Positions 27,532 through 36,082 of a stretch of 64,000 nt of DNA are shown one piece after another. The notes beneath the pieces were generated by a model. It ran no database searches. It was not told where the DNA came from and saw only the letters and a list, made by a program, of their open reading frames with translations. Each line of letters begins with the position of its first letter. The stretch's first letter is position 1. Origin of the DNA: JAGXQV01 sp964451375 (lineage in GTDB: Bacteria > Pseudomonadota > Gammaproteobacteria > Burkholderiales > Sulfuricellaceae). Location: NCBI GenBank assembly GCA_964451375.1, contig CAYVIN010000008.1, positions 19,069-83,068 on the forward strand, written 5' to 3'. The translations under genes and the position numbers were made by a program.

Positions 27532-28314
27532 ATGAAAATATTGATCGTTGACGACAATCTCACCAATTTGATGGTTATGAAGGCGTTGGTAAATCGTATA
27601 GAACTCTGCGAGTCATATACATACGACCTTCCGTCCGAAGCCCTGCGCTGGTGTGAAAACAATCATCCTGACTTGGTGTTGCTCGATTACATGATGCCTG
27701 ACATAGACGGAATCACCTTTCTTCGCCGCTTTCGTACTCTGCCTGGCAACGGTAAAGTCCCTGTCATTATGGTCAGCGCGTACAACGAAGCTGACATCCG
27801 CAATCAGGCATTAGAAGCCGGCGCTAGTGATTACATCCACAAACCAATCGATAAAGTCGAGTTCCTTGCCAGAGTCAACAACACGTTATCCTTACATCAA
27901 AGTCTTGCCAATAGGATCGGATCGAACACTTTATCAGATGGAAATATGATTCATGACCCCTACGTATGCCAGCTCAACATCGAATATCTGATGGATCTTT
28001 TCGGCGAAGATGAGCCGCTGATCGGTGAACTCCTTGAAGTCTTTGAGACATCAACCGGTAACTTGCTTTCCAAGCTCGGCGATGCCGTTAAACAAAAAGA
28101 CGCCATGGCAGTCAAGGCGTTCGCCCATCAAATAAAGGGGGCATGCAGCAATATTGGGGTAACCGAGATGGCGGAACTCGCGGCATCCATCGAAAGAGCA
28201 ACAATTGAAACGGATTGGGACAATATCAACGCAGTTTTAACCACGTTCCGGGCAAGATTCAACGATATTTGTGGGGAAATTGCTATCTACCAAAATCGAG
28301 ATCAACCAAAGTAA
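27532..28314 (+). CDS. REC-HPt phosphorelay protein
   Basis: The 260-residue product joins a receiver (about 1-120, ILIVDDNLTN, Asp in LVLLDYMMPDIDG, Lys in HKPID) to an HPt domain (about 145-250, His in FAHQIKGACSNIG). There is no enzymatic or DNA-binding output. The receiver is strikingly like that of the REC-HD-GYP protein, so the two probably derive from one ancestor by domain exchange. It most likely completes the phosphorelay of the upstream kinase, which lacks HPt, and may pass phosphate to the HD-GYP protein or another receiver. Confidence 0.9.
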   Translation: MKILIVDDNLTNLMVMKALVNRIELCESYTYDLPSEALRWCENNHPDLVLLDYMMPDIDGITFLRRFRTLPGNGKVPVIMVSAYNEADIRNQALEAGASDYIHKPIDKVEFLARVNNTLSLHQSLANRIGSNTLSDGNMIHDPYVCQLNIEYLMDLFGEDEPLIGELLEVFETSTGNLLSKLGDAVKQKDAMAVKAFAHQIKGACSNIGVTEMAELAASIERATIETDWDNINAVLTTFRARFNDICGEIAIYQNRDQPK

Positions 28315-28362
28315 TCCTTCCCCTAATATTGCTACAACCTCAACCCAACGAAGAATACTCTC

Positions 28363-30360
28363 ATGTACCAGCCAAATAGCCGAACCAAAGCCCGCTTGTT
28401 TTTTGCGGTTATAAGCTTTATTGGTGGAACAATGAGCGCCCAGTCTGCAGACCACTTCAACGACCCAACCCAGTTTTCCCTGGAACAACTGGTTTCCCTT
28501 GAAGTTTACAGTGCATCCAAGTACAAGCAGCGCTCCAGCGATGCGCCCGCTTCGATATCCGTACTGCGCGCCGAAGACTTCAAAACCTACGGCTGGCGCG
28601 GCATTGATGACATGCTCCGCTCGGTGCGCGGGATGTACGTTTCATCGGATCGTGTATACAGCTACGCAGGAATACAAGGTTTTTCGCCTCCCGGCGACTA
28701 CAACATGCGCCTGCTGGTATTGCTCGATGGTTACCGCCTCAATGAGAACATTTTTGACTCGGGCTTTGTTGGTAGCGAATTCATCCTCGATATCGACCTG
28801 ATTGACCGAGTGGAAGTAGTGCGTGGCCCGGGGGCATCGGTATATGGTGGGAATGCGCTGTTTGGGGTGATAAACATCATCACCAAGAAAGGCGAAAATA
28901 TTCAGGGCCGCGAAATCGGCCTGTCCCTGGGCAGCCACAACGACCGCGCCGGACGCGCCACCCTCGGCGCAACATTGGAAAACGGCGCGGATCTGCTGCT
29001 CTCAGCAAGCGCGCGTAATGCTGTCGGCCCCAATTTGTATTTCGCCGATTTGAATACCCCGGACAACAACAACGGCTACGCACAAAACACTGATTACACC
29101 CGCCAGCAAAGTTTTTTCGCCAAGCTTTCCGGTGACAACATCACTTTTGAAGCGGCCCACTCCAGTCGCAAAAAGGGCCTTCCTAGTGGGGCGTTGGGAA
29201 CGCTGCTCAACGACCCGGCAAGTTATTATCTGGACGAGCAAACCTTCGTGAGCCTGAAGGGGGAACGGGAACTCGGCAATGGCTTAAATGCTTCAACCCA
29301 TCTTTATTATGGTCATTACGCCTACCAGGGCGACTTCAACTATGCCGGCAACATCAACCGCGATATTGCCGACGGACGCTGGTGGGGGATCGAAACCAAG
29401 CTGTTGCAGCGCCTCAATCAACAGCATCTCCTGGTATATGGCCTGGAATATCAGAACAATACCCGCCAGACACAACGCAACTTTGACCTGACTCCCTATG
29501 TGGAATATCTGGATAGCCAACGCCACAGCCAGCGTTTTGGCGCTTATCTGCAGGATGAAATCACCTGGAACGAGGCCTGGGGCATGACGCTGGGAGGACG
29601 TTTTGACCGCGCCTCAGGCGACCAGGGAACACTCAGCCCGCGTCTGGGCCTCATCTATCGCCAGAACCCGAGCATCAACTGGAAACTCCTGTACGGGAGC
29701 GCGTTCCGTTCACCCAATGCCTATGAACGCTATTATGACTATCGTGGCCCCGGAACCCAGCAACTCGCCAACCCGACACTCAGCTCCGAGAAGATCAAAA
29801 CCTATCAGGTCATCATGGAAAAAAGTCTGCCCGGCGCCTGGCGACTTACGGCAGAGGCTTATTACTACCGCATGACCAATCTTATTGGTCAGACTTACAA
29901 CGTATCCAGCGACGCATTGCAATATCAGAACAGCCCACCGGTTGCAGTACGCGGCACTGCACTGGAAATCGAACGAAACTGGGACGGCTATCGCTTGCGC
30001 GCCAGTTACAGCCTTCAGTTTGCCCGCGACGATAACGGTGCCCGTCCTGCCAATTCTCCGACGCATCTGGGCAAAGCCAATTTTTCCGCCCCCCTGCCTG
30101 GCGACTGGCGCATCGGCTATGAATGGCAATACACCGGAGCACGACTTTCCACCACAACGGAACTCCCCGCGACGCAGATTTCCAACCTGACGCTCTCGCA
30201 TTCACCACGCGGCGGTAACCGCGAATATTTCCTGAGCATCTATAACCTGTTTAACAAGCAACTCGCGGATCCAGCGTCTTTCGATCCAAGTATCCCGGAT
30301 CGCCAAGCACTCCCTCAAAATGAACGCCAGCTGCGGCTTAACGGCGTATTCCGCTTTTAG
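28363..30360 (+). CDS. TonB-dependent outer-membrane receptor
   Basis: The 665-residue product has a signal peptide (hydrophobic about 13-28), a plug domain (about 55-165: PASISVLRAEDF, DDMLRSVRGMYV, DRVEVVRGPGASVYGGNA, then IINIITKKG-like sequence) and a beta-barrel ending in Phe (LRLNGVFRF), as expected of outer-membrane barrels. The family imports siderophores, vitamins and other large ligands by TonB energy; substrate is unknown. The stop is 4 bp before the YfiR-like gene, and the three genes TonB receptor, YfiR and CHASE8 kinase look like one unit, so the receptor may belong to a sensing pathway rather than bulk uptake. Confidence 0.9.
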   Translation: MYQPNSRTKARLFFAVISFIGGTMSAQSADHFNDPTQFSLEQLVSLEVYSASKYKQRSSDAPASISVLRAEDFKTYGWRGIDDMLRSVRGMYVSSDRVYSYAGIQGFSPPGDYNMRLLVLLDGYRLNENIFDSGFVGSEFILDIDLIDRVEVVRGPGASVYGGNALFGVINIITKKGENIQGREIGLSLGSHNDRAGRATLGATLENGADLLLSASARNAVGPNLYFADLNTPDNNNGYAQNTDYTRQQSFFAKLSGDNITFEAAHSSRKKGLPSGALGTLLNDPASYYLDEQTFVSLKGERELGNGLNASTHLYYGHYAYQGDFNYAGNINRDIADGRWWGIETKLLQRLNQQHLLVYGLEYQNNTRQTQRNFDLTPYVEYLDSQRHSQRFGAYLQDEITWNEAWGMTLGGRFDRASGDQGTLSPRLGLIYRQNPSINWKLLYGSAFRSPNAYERYYDYRGPGTQQLANPTLSSEKIKTYQVIMEKSLPGAWRLTAEAYYYRMTNLIGQTYNVSSDALQYQNSPPVAVRGTALEIERNWDGYRLRASYSLQFARDDNGARPANSPTHLGKANFSAPLPGDWRIGYEWQYTGARLSTTTELPATQISNLTLSHSPRGGNREYFLSIYNLFNKQLADPASFDPSIPDRQALPQNERQLRLNGVFRF

Positions 30361-30364
30361 CGAC

Positions 30365-30889
30365 ATGCCAAGTTTGGCCTTTTCTCGCCTTCTGGTTATT
30401 CTCGCCTGCCTATGTGCTGCAACACCCCATGCACAGGAAGGGCCGACGGAAGAAGTCGTGAAAGCCTCCTTCGTCTACAATTTTGGCAAATTCACGCAAT
30501 GGCCGCCGGAAACACTGTCCGTGACACCTGGACTACTGATTCTTTGTCTTTCCGGCACAAACGACCGTTACCTCGCTGAACTGGTAAAAATGGAAGGAAA
30601 AACAATCCAGGAACGGGAAATCCGCACAAAATGGGCCAAAAGTGACTTCAAAGGTTGTCATATCGTAGCGTTCGGCTCCGGCTCCGGCGACGCCAAACAG
30701 GTCAATCTGGCCACCCGCGCCGGCGCACTGACCATAGGCGAAGGAGAGGAATTCGGCCAGGCTGGGGGAATGATCGCGCTTATCAACGTTGGCAAGCGCG
30801 TACAATTTGATATCAACATAGAGGCCGCGCGGCAGGTCGGAATCCAATTCAGCGCGCAAATTCTCAAACTGGCCAGGAGTGTCAAATGA
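30365..30889 (+). CDS. YfiR-family periplasmic protein (DUF4154)
   Basis: The 174-residue product begins MPSLAFSRL with a signal peptide ending near ATPHAQ. The mature part carries the YfiR/DUF4154 pattern: VVKASFVYNFGKFTQWP, a central LLILCLSG, CHIVAFGSG and a C-terminal GGMIALINVGKRVQFDIN followed by EAARQ and FSAQILKLA. In Pseudomonas, periplasmic YfiR represses the CHASE8-type cyclase YfiN. Here its stop overlaps, as ATGA, the start of a CHASE8 histidine kinase, so it probably controls that kinase instead. The open frame extends upstream to 30320 inside the receptor gene, but the ATG at 30365 gives the proper signal peptide. Confidence 0.88.
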   Translation: MPSLAFSRLLVILACLCAATPHAQEGPTEEVVKASFVYNFGKFTQWPPETLSVTPGLLILCLSGTNDRYLAELVKMEGKTIQEREIRTKWAKSDFKGCHIVAFGSGSGDAKQVNLATRAGALTIGEGEEFGQAGGMIALINVGKRVQFDINIEAARQVGIQFSAQILKLARSVK

Positions 30890-33123
30890 AGCGCTTTCGC
30901 GACATGGCCATTGCCCACAAGATCATGCTGGCGGTAATGTTGTCGTCAGGATTTTCCTTGCTGTTCCTGATGACCTTGCAAGGGTTTGACATCTACACTC
31001 GCTTTCAACGCGACACGGTGGAAGAACTGACTTCACTCGCCAAGGTCATCGCCGCCAATTCCGGCGCGCCGCTAGTCTTTGGCGATGCGCTGGGGGCGAA
31101 AAAAAGCCTGCTGGTGTTAAACGAGATGCCGGGCGTCGTCACGGGCGTCATCCTCGACCAAAACGGGAAAGATTTTGCCCGCTACGACGTCAGCAGTCCC
31201 GGGATGGCGACTATACACATCGACTATCCGGTGGAGTTGGAAGGCGACCGGGTCGGTACGATACATCTGGCTTACGATCTGTCGCTCGTTTACCACAAAC
31301 TCCTGCGCAATCTGCAATTCGTCGGGCTGGCAACCCTCGCCGCATTTTTTGCCGCGTTGTTCATTGCCTATCGTTTCCGGGCCGTCATTTCCCAGCCCAT
31401 CCAGAAACTCGCCTCGACCATGAACGACATTTCCCAGCGCCAGGATTTCTCCCTGCGGGTGGAAAAAAATGCTCACGACGAAATTGGCGTACTCATCGAA
31501 CGTTTCAACGAAATGCTCGAGCTGATCCGCCAGCGCGACGATAAACTCGCCCGCCACCGCGATGAACTGGAGCAGGAGGTGGAACACCGCACCGCCCAGC
31601 TCAAAATCGCCAAGGAACACGCGGAAGCCGCAAATGTGGCGAAATCCCAGTTCCTCGCCAACATGAGTCATGAAATCCGCACCCCGATGAACGGCGTGAT
31701 CGGCATGACCGACATCCTTCTGGATACCGGGCTGACCGCGCAGCAACGCGAATTCGCCCTGTTGGTGCGCGATTCGGCGAACGGCCTGCTAACCATCATC
31801 AACGACATCCTGGATTTTTCCAAAATCGAAGCCGGCAAAATGCAGATCGAGTCCATCGATTTCGCCTTATCCCCATTGCTGGACGGGGTGTACTCGATGT
31901 TCGCAGCCAAAGCCACAGCCAAACATCTGGAATTGAGCTACCACTGCGACCCGGCTATTCCCGCGCTGTTGCGCGGTGATCCGGGACGGATCAAGCAGGT
32001 GCTGATCAACCTGCTCGGCAATGCCATCAAGTTCACGGAAAAGGGCCGCATCATTATCCAGGCTGCTCCCGGCGAACGTCCGGGAGAAGTGATTCTTTCG
32101 GTATCCGACACCGGGATAGGTATTCCTCCTGAAGTGCAGGAAAAACTCTTCGAGTCGTTCACCCAGGCTGACAGTTCCATGACCCGCAAATACGGCGGCA
32201 CAGGTCTGGGGTTGGCAATATCGAAAAAGCTGGTGGAACTGATGGCCGGACAAATGGGTTTGCGCAGCATAGCCGGCGAAGGCTCGACGTTCAGCTTCAC
32301 CCTGCCGCTACGCGCCGTCACCACACTCCGGATCGCCCCCGATGAAAGCCCCACGACTTCCGTGGCGCTGCGCCCCGGCGTCAAAGTCCTGCTGGTCGAA
32401 GACAACCCGGTCAATCAGAAAGTCGCCCAGTTGCTGCTGGGCAAACTGGACTGCCGGGTAACCACGGTGGGCGACGGCAGTCAGGCGGTGGCGGCGGTGC
32501 GCGGCGAAGACTTTGATGTGGTGCTGATGGATTGCCAGATGCCGGTGCTGGACGGTTTTGATGCGACAGCGCAAATCCGCCGCGACGAGGCCGGAAGAAA
32601 ACACGTCCCCATCATCGCCATGACCGCCAACGCCATGACCGGCGACCGCGAGCGCTGTCTGGCGGTCGGCATGGACGATTACCTGAGCAAACCCATCTCC
32701 CCCGCCAAACTCGCCCAGGCCATCAGCCACTGGGCCAACGCGCCCCAAGTCCCGGCCTCCGCCCCCCTGGACGAACTGGTTGATTTCACCTATCTGCGCG
32801 AACACATTGGCGACGATCAGGAAACCCTGGCCGAATTGCTCAGCCTTTTCCTCTCATCAACCACCACCGCAATGGCCCACATTGCCAGCGCCATCGAAGA
32901 ACAAAACCGCGCCGCGCTGATCATGGCCGCGCACGAAATCAAGGGGTCTTGTGGTAATCTTGGCATCAAAATCATGGCCGGAACGGCTGCCGCGCTAGAG
33001 GCTTGCCCCCCTGTACCGGATTGGGAAACGCTGGCGGAATACCATGAACAGCTAAAACACCAGTTCACGGCAATCCGCCTCGCCATCGACGCGCGGCAAA
33101 AACATTGGAGTGGTGAAACATGA
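30886..33123 (+). CDS. CHASE8-HAMP hybrid histidine kinase with HPt
   Basis: The 745-residue product has a membrane helix (about 12-35), a periplasmic CHASE8 domain (about 36-140, with IAANSGAPLVFGDALGAK), a second helix (about 147-167), HAMP (about 168-222), HisKA (His in ANMSHEIRTPMNG), HATPase_c (NLLGNAIKFT, DTGIGI, GTGLGLAI), receiver (about 500-615, Asp in VVLMDCQMPVLDG) and HPt (about 640-735, His in AAHEIKGSCGNLG). CHASE8-HAMP is the input half of YfiN-type cyclases, here joined to a phosphorelay. ATGA overlaps link it to the YfiR-like gene before and the cyclic-nucleotide-binding gene after. Confidence 0.93.
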   Translation: MKRFRDMAIAHKIMLAVMLSSGFSLLFLMTLQGFDIYTRFQRDTVEELTSLAKVIAANSGAPLVFGDALGAKKSLLVLNEMPGVVTGVILDQNGKDFARYDVSSPGMATIHIDYPVELEGDRVGTIHLAYDLSLVYHKLLRNLQFVGLATLAAFFAALFIAYRFRAVISQPIQKLASTMNDISQRQDFSLRVEKNAHDEIGVLIERFNEMLELIRQRDDKLARHRDELEQEVEHRTAQLKIAKEHAEAANVAKSQFLANMSHEIRTPMNGVIGMTDILLDTGLTAQQREFALLVRDSANGLLTIINDILDFSKIEAGKMQIESIDFALSPLLDGVYSMFAAKATAKHLELSYHCDPAIPALLRGDPGRIKQVLINLLGNAIKFTEKGRIIIQAAPGERPGEVILSVSDTGIGIPPEVQEKLFESFTQADSSMTRKYGGTGLGLAISKKLVELMAGQMGLRSIAGEGSTFSFTLPLRAVTTLRIAPDESPTTSVALRPGVKVLLVEDNPVNQKVAQLLLGKLDCRVTTVGDGSQAVAAVRGEDFDVVLMDCQMPVLDGFDATAQIRRDEAGRKHVPIIAMTANAMTGDRERCLAVGMDDYLSKPISPAKLAQAISHWANAPQVPASAPLDELVDFTYLREHIGDDQETLAELLSLFLSSTTTAMAHIASAIEEQNRAALIMAAHEIKGSCGNLGIKIMAGTAAALEACPPVPDWETLAEYHEQLKHQFTAIRLAIDARQKHWSGET

Positions 33124-33668
33124 GCATCTGGAACAGAGACAGTCTTTCCTATCACGATATGCAGCGCATCATGCTGCGCCTGGTGGAAAGCGTGGAAATT
33201 TTTTCCGGCTTTACCCAAGCGGAACTGGTTGATCTGCTGGGCAACGCCGAAAAATGTCAGTTCCGGGCCGGCGAAAATATCCTCAGCGAAGGCAGTTCGG
33301 GACATTTCATGTACATCATCCTCGACGGCGAGGTGGAAATCCGCAAAAAACTCGCGAGCGGCGGTTTCAAACCCCTGTGCCACTTGTTCGCCGGCAACTG
33401 CTTCGGCGAAATGGCCCTGGTGGACAATGACGTGCGCTCCGCCAGCGTCAAGGCCATCGAAAAATGTTTGTTATTGCGCGTCGGGGAAGGGGATTTCTGG
33501 AAAAACCCCACCATGAGCGCCAAACTTTACCGTAATATCGCCCGCCTGCTGTCGCGCCGCTTGCGCGACACCAATGCCATGATATCCTTCGCCTACCTTG
33601 ATTCCGGCGAAGACTCATGTCCCGAATTCGATCCCGACATTACTCAGCGCAAGTTTTTGAAACGCTGA
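33120..33668 (+). CDS. Cyclic-nucleotide-binding domain protein without HTH
   Basis: The 182-residue product contains one cNMP-binding fold (about 25-150): FRAGENILSEGSSGHFMYIILDG is the typical beta-roll (first part only cited), and the phosphate-binding cassette reads FGEMALVDNDVRSAS, keeping the Glu and Arg that contact the nucleotide. There is no helix-turn-helix, so it is not a Crp-like transcription factor; it may bind a nucleotide and touch a partner. It is coupled to the CHASE8 kinase by an ATGA overlap and its last 52 bp overlap the recJ start. Confidence 0.85.
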   Translation: MSIWNRDSLSYHDMQRIMLRLVESVEIFSGFTQAELVDLLGNAEKCQFRAGENILSEGSSGHFMYIILDGEVEIRKKLASGGFKPLCHLFAGNCFGEMALVDNDVRSASVKAIEKCLLLRVGEGDFWKNPTMSAKLYRNIARLLSRRLRDTNAMISFAYLDSGEDSCPEFDPDITQRKFLKR

Positions 33669-35344
33669 CAGAACAAGGTTTTTCCCCGCTGCTGGCGCGT
33701 ATCTACGCCGCGCGCGGGGTCGTTTCGGCGCGCCAGATGGAACACGAACTGGCGGCCCTGATTCCCTACACGCTGCTGCGCAACGCCGAAGACATGGCGC
33801 GCCGCCTCGCCGACGCCATTGCCATCGGCAAACGTATCCTGGTCATCGCCGACTATGATTCCGACGGAGCCACCGCCTGCGCCGTAGCAGTGCGCGCCTT
33901 GCGTACATTCGGCGCAAACGTCGATTACCTGGTGCCTAACCGCTTTGAATACGGCTATGGCCTGACCCCGGAGATCGTCGAACTGGCCGCCCGGCAGCGC
34001 CCCGACATCCTCCTCACGGTGGACAACGGCATCGCCAGCGTGGAAGGCGTCGCCGCCGCGAAACGTCTGGGTATGGCCGTCCTGGTCACCGATCACCACC
34101 TCGCCGGCGAGGAAATCCCGCAAGCCGCCTGTATCGTCAATCCCAATCAGCCCGGCTGCGATTTTCCCAGCAAACATCTGGCCGGGGTGGGAGTGATTTT
34201 CTACGTGATGCTGGCGCTACGCGCCGAATTACGCAGCTTGGGCGCATTCTCCGCCGCTGCGGAACCCAACCTCGCGCAATTCCTCGATTTGGTTGCCCTT
34301 GGCACGGTTGCAGATGTCGTGCGCCTCGACGACAACAACCGCATCCTGGTTGATCAGGGACTGCGGCGCATCCGCGCCGGACGGGCCTGTCCGGGCATTC
34401 GCGCGCTGCTCAAGGTAGCGCGGCGCAACGCCGAAAAAGCCTCCGCGCAAGATCTGGGGTTTGCCGTGGCACCCCGCCTCAACGCCGCCGGACGCCTCGA
34501 CGACATGGCGCTGGGCATCGAATGTCTGCTCTGCGATGACGAAGCCCAAGCCCTGCAACTCGCCGGACAACTCGACGACCTCAACCGTGAACGCCGCGAA
34601 ATCGAAGCGGGAATGCTCAAAAGCGCCGAAGCCCAGGTCGCCAAGGCCGAAGAAGACGCCACCCACCTGCTTGCGGCGGTGCGCGCCTTGACCCCCTACA
34701 CCCTGTGTCTTGCCGACCCCACCTGGCATCAGGGGGTAATCGGCATCCTCGCCTCGCGGGTCAAGGATAGACTGCACCGCCCGGTAATCGCCTTCGCCCC
34801 CGCCGGGGATGGAGAATTACGCGGCTCGGGGCGCTCCATCCGCTCCCTGCACCTGCGCGACGCGCTTGATCTTGTCGCCAAACGTCATCCCCGCCTGCTG
34901 GTGCGTTTCGGCGGCCACGCCGCCGCCTGTGGCCTGACGCTGCGCGAAGACAATCTGGAAGCCTTCTCCGCCGCATTTGAAAACGTCGCCCGGGAATTAC
35001 TCACCCCCGCCGACCTCGAACACACCGTCGAAACCGACGGCGCACTCTCCCATCACGAAGCCAGCCTGGAAACCGCCACGCTCCTCAACCGCCAGGTATG
35101 GGGCAAAGGTTTTCCCGTCCCCACATTCAGCGACCGCTTTGAAGTGGTTCATCAGCGCGTCGTCGGCGAAAGACACCTACGCCTCACCCTCGCCACCCCC
35201 ACCCGCAGTTACGACGCCATCCTGTTTGCCCAAACCGGCCCCCTGCCCGCCGCCATCCACGCCGCCTACCGCCTCGATGTCAACGAATACAACGGCGCTT
35301 TAACCCTCCAGATCGTGATCGAACATTGGGAAGAGGCGCGCTGA
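33617..35344 (+). CDS. recJ: Single-stranded-DNA-specific exonuclease RecJ
   Basis: RecJ is a 5'-3' exonuclease of the DHH family acting in RecF recombination and mismatch repair. The 575-residue product has motif I (VIADYDSDGATA), motif II (LTVDNGI), motif III (VTDHHL) and the DHHA1 motif (RFGGHAAACG). Length fits the family. The start lies inside the preceding cyclic-nucleotide-binding gene, a 52-bp overlap, so expression is probably tied to the signalling block. recJ followed by prfB and lysS is a conserved order; here a vapBC pair intervenes before prfB. Confidence 0.96.
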   Translation: MSRIRSRHYSAQVFETLTEQGFSPLLARIYAARGVVSARQMEHELAALIPYTLLRNAEDMARRLADAIAIGKRILVIADYDSDGATACAVAVRALRTFGANVDYLVPNRFEYGYGLTPEIVELAARQRPDILLTVDNGIASVEGVAAAKRLGMAVLVTDHHLAGEEIPQAACIVNPNQPGCDFPSKHLAGVGVIFYVMLALRAELRSLGAFSAAAEPNLAQFLDLVALGTVADVVRLDDNNRILVDQGLRRIRAGRACPGIRALLKVARRNAEKASAQDLGFAVAPRLNAAGRLDDMALGIECLLCDDEAQALQLAGQLDDLNRERREIEAGMLKSAEAQVAKAEEDATHLLAAVRALTPYTLCLADPTWHQGVIGILASRVKDRLHRPVIAFAPAGDGELRGSGRSIRSLHLRDALDLVAKRHPRLLVRFGGHAAACGLTLREDNLEAFSAAFENVARELLTPADLEHTVETDGALSHHEASLETATLLNRQVWGKGFPVPTFSDRFEVVHQRVVGERHLRLTLATPTRSYDAILFAQTGPLPAAIHAAYRLDVNEYNGALTLQIVIEHWEEAR

Positions 35345-35361
35345 GACACACAAATCCATCA

Positions 35362-35411
35362 TTCTCATGGGATAATAAACAACTATTCAACTCCCATTAC
35401 CCCCATGAGAA
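35362..35411. promoter_or_regulatory. Perfect inverted repeat over the vapB start (operator)
   Basis: TTCTCATGGG (35362-35371) and CCCATGAGAA (35402-35411) are perfect inverted 10-mers with a 30-bp spacer. The right arm covers the vapB ATG and the left arm adjoins GATAAT (35371-35376), a possible -10. This is the expected place for autorepression by the VapBC complex. No ribosome-binding site is seen between the arms and the ATG. Confidence 0.65.
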
Positions 35412-35620
35412 CCCACATTGAACTTGACGAGACGCTGCTTGAACAGGTCTGCGCACTCGGGCGCTTCACCACCAAAAAAGCCGCCGTCAATTCCGCCCTG
35501 GCGGAATATGCAAAACTTCTCAAAAAACAGGAACTGTTGGCGCTCCGTGGCAAAATCGAGTGGCGCGGCGACCTGGCTCAGTTGCGTACTGGCCGGCAGG
35601 AAACGGACGAGCCGCTCTGA
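35405..35620 (+). CDS. vapB: VapB-type antitoxin
   Basis: The 71-residue product begins MRTHIELDETLLEQ, a ribbon-helix-helix-like N-terminus (about 1-45, with TKKAAVNSALAEYAKLL), followed by an acidic toxin-binding tail containing IEWRGDL. This is the pattern of VapB antitoxins of the DUF2191 kind. The stop and the toxin start share one base (TGATG), so the pair is translationally coupled. It lies between recJ and prfB, genes that are normally adjacent, which points to insertion of the pair. Confidence 0.88.
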   Translation: MRTHIELDETLLEQVCALGRFTTKKAAVNSALAEYAKLLKKQELLALRGKIEWRGDLAQLRTGRQETDEPL

Positions 35621-36018
35621 TGCTCGCCGACACCTCCGCGTGGATTGATTACTTCAACGGACATCCCTCCGCCGAAGCGGAACGTCTCGCCCACGCCATC
35701 GCCGAAAACCAGCCGATTGTCCTGCCCGGCCTAGTGCTCACGGAAATACTGCTGGGCCTCAAAACCGACGCCGAGGCAGAACGTATTGCATCGCTCCTGA
35801 GCGCTTTCGACCGCGCGCCGGAATTCGGCGATGACGAATACCTCCTTGCCGCAACCATCTACCGTACTTGCCGCGCTGAAGGTTATACCGTGCGCTCCAC
35901 CATCGACTGCCTGCTTGCCGCATTGTGCTTGCGCCATGATTACCCGCTACTCACGAAAGACCGCGATTTCGCCGTGATTTCCCGATTTTTTCCGCTCAAG
36001 TTGATCACGCAAAACTAA
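35620..36018 (+). CDS. vapC: VapC-type PIN-domain ribonuclease toxin
   Basis: The 132-residue product begins MLADTSAWIDYF with the first PIN-domain Asp, has the Glu in VLTEILLGL, the Asp in TIDCLLAALCLRH and the late Asp pair in LLTKDRDF. These are the four acidic residues of PIN ribonucleases that cleave tRNA or rRNA. The true start is ATG 35620, overlapping the vapB stop; the longer frame from 35560 lies inside vapB. Confidence 0.92.
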   Translation: MLADTSAWIDYFNGHPSAEAERLAHAIAENQPIVLPGLVLTEILLGLKTDAEAERIASLLSAFDRAPEFGDDEYLLAATIYRTCRAEGYTVRSTIDCLLAALCLRHDYPLLTKDRDFAVISRFFPLKLITQN

Positions 36019-36050
36019 ACCCCGCCGGGAGTGGTACGGCTTTTTCACGC

Positions 36051-36056
36051 TATAAT
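36051..36056 (+). promoter_or_regulatory. Candidate -10 element for prfB
   Basis: A perfect TATAAT lies 27 bp before the prfB start. A matching -35 is not clear, so this is a weak call. It would let prfB be expressed independently of recJ after the vapBC insertion. Confidence 0.4.
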
Positions 36057-36082
36057 TGCCGCCTTTTTTCAGGAAAAAAATC

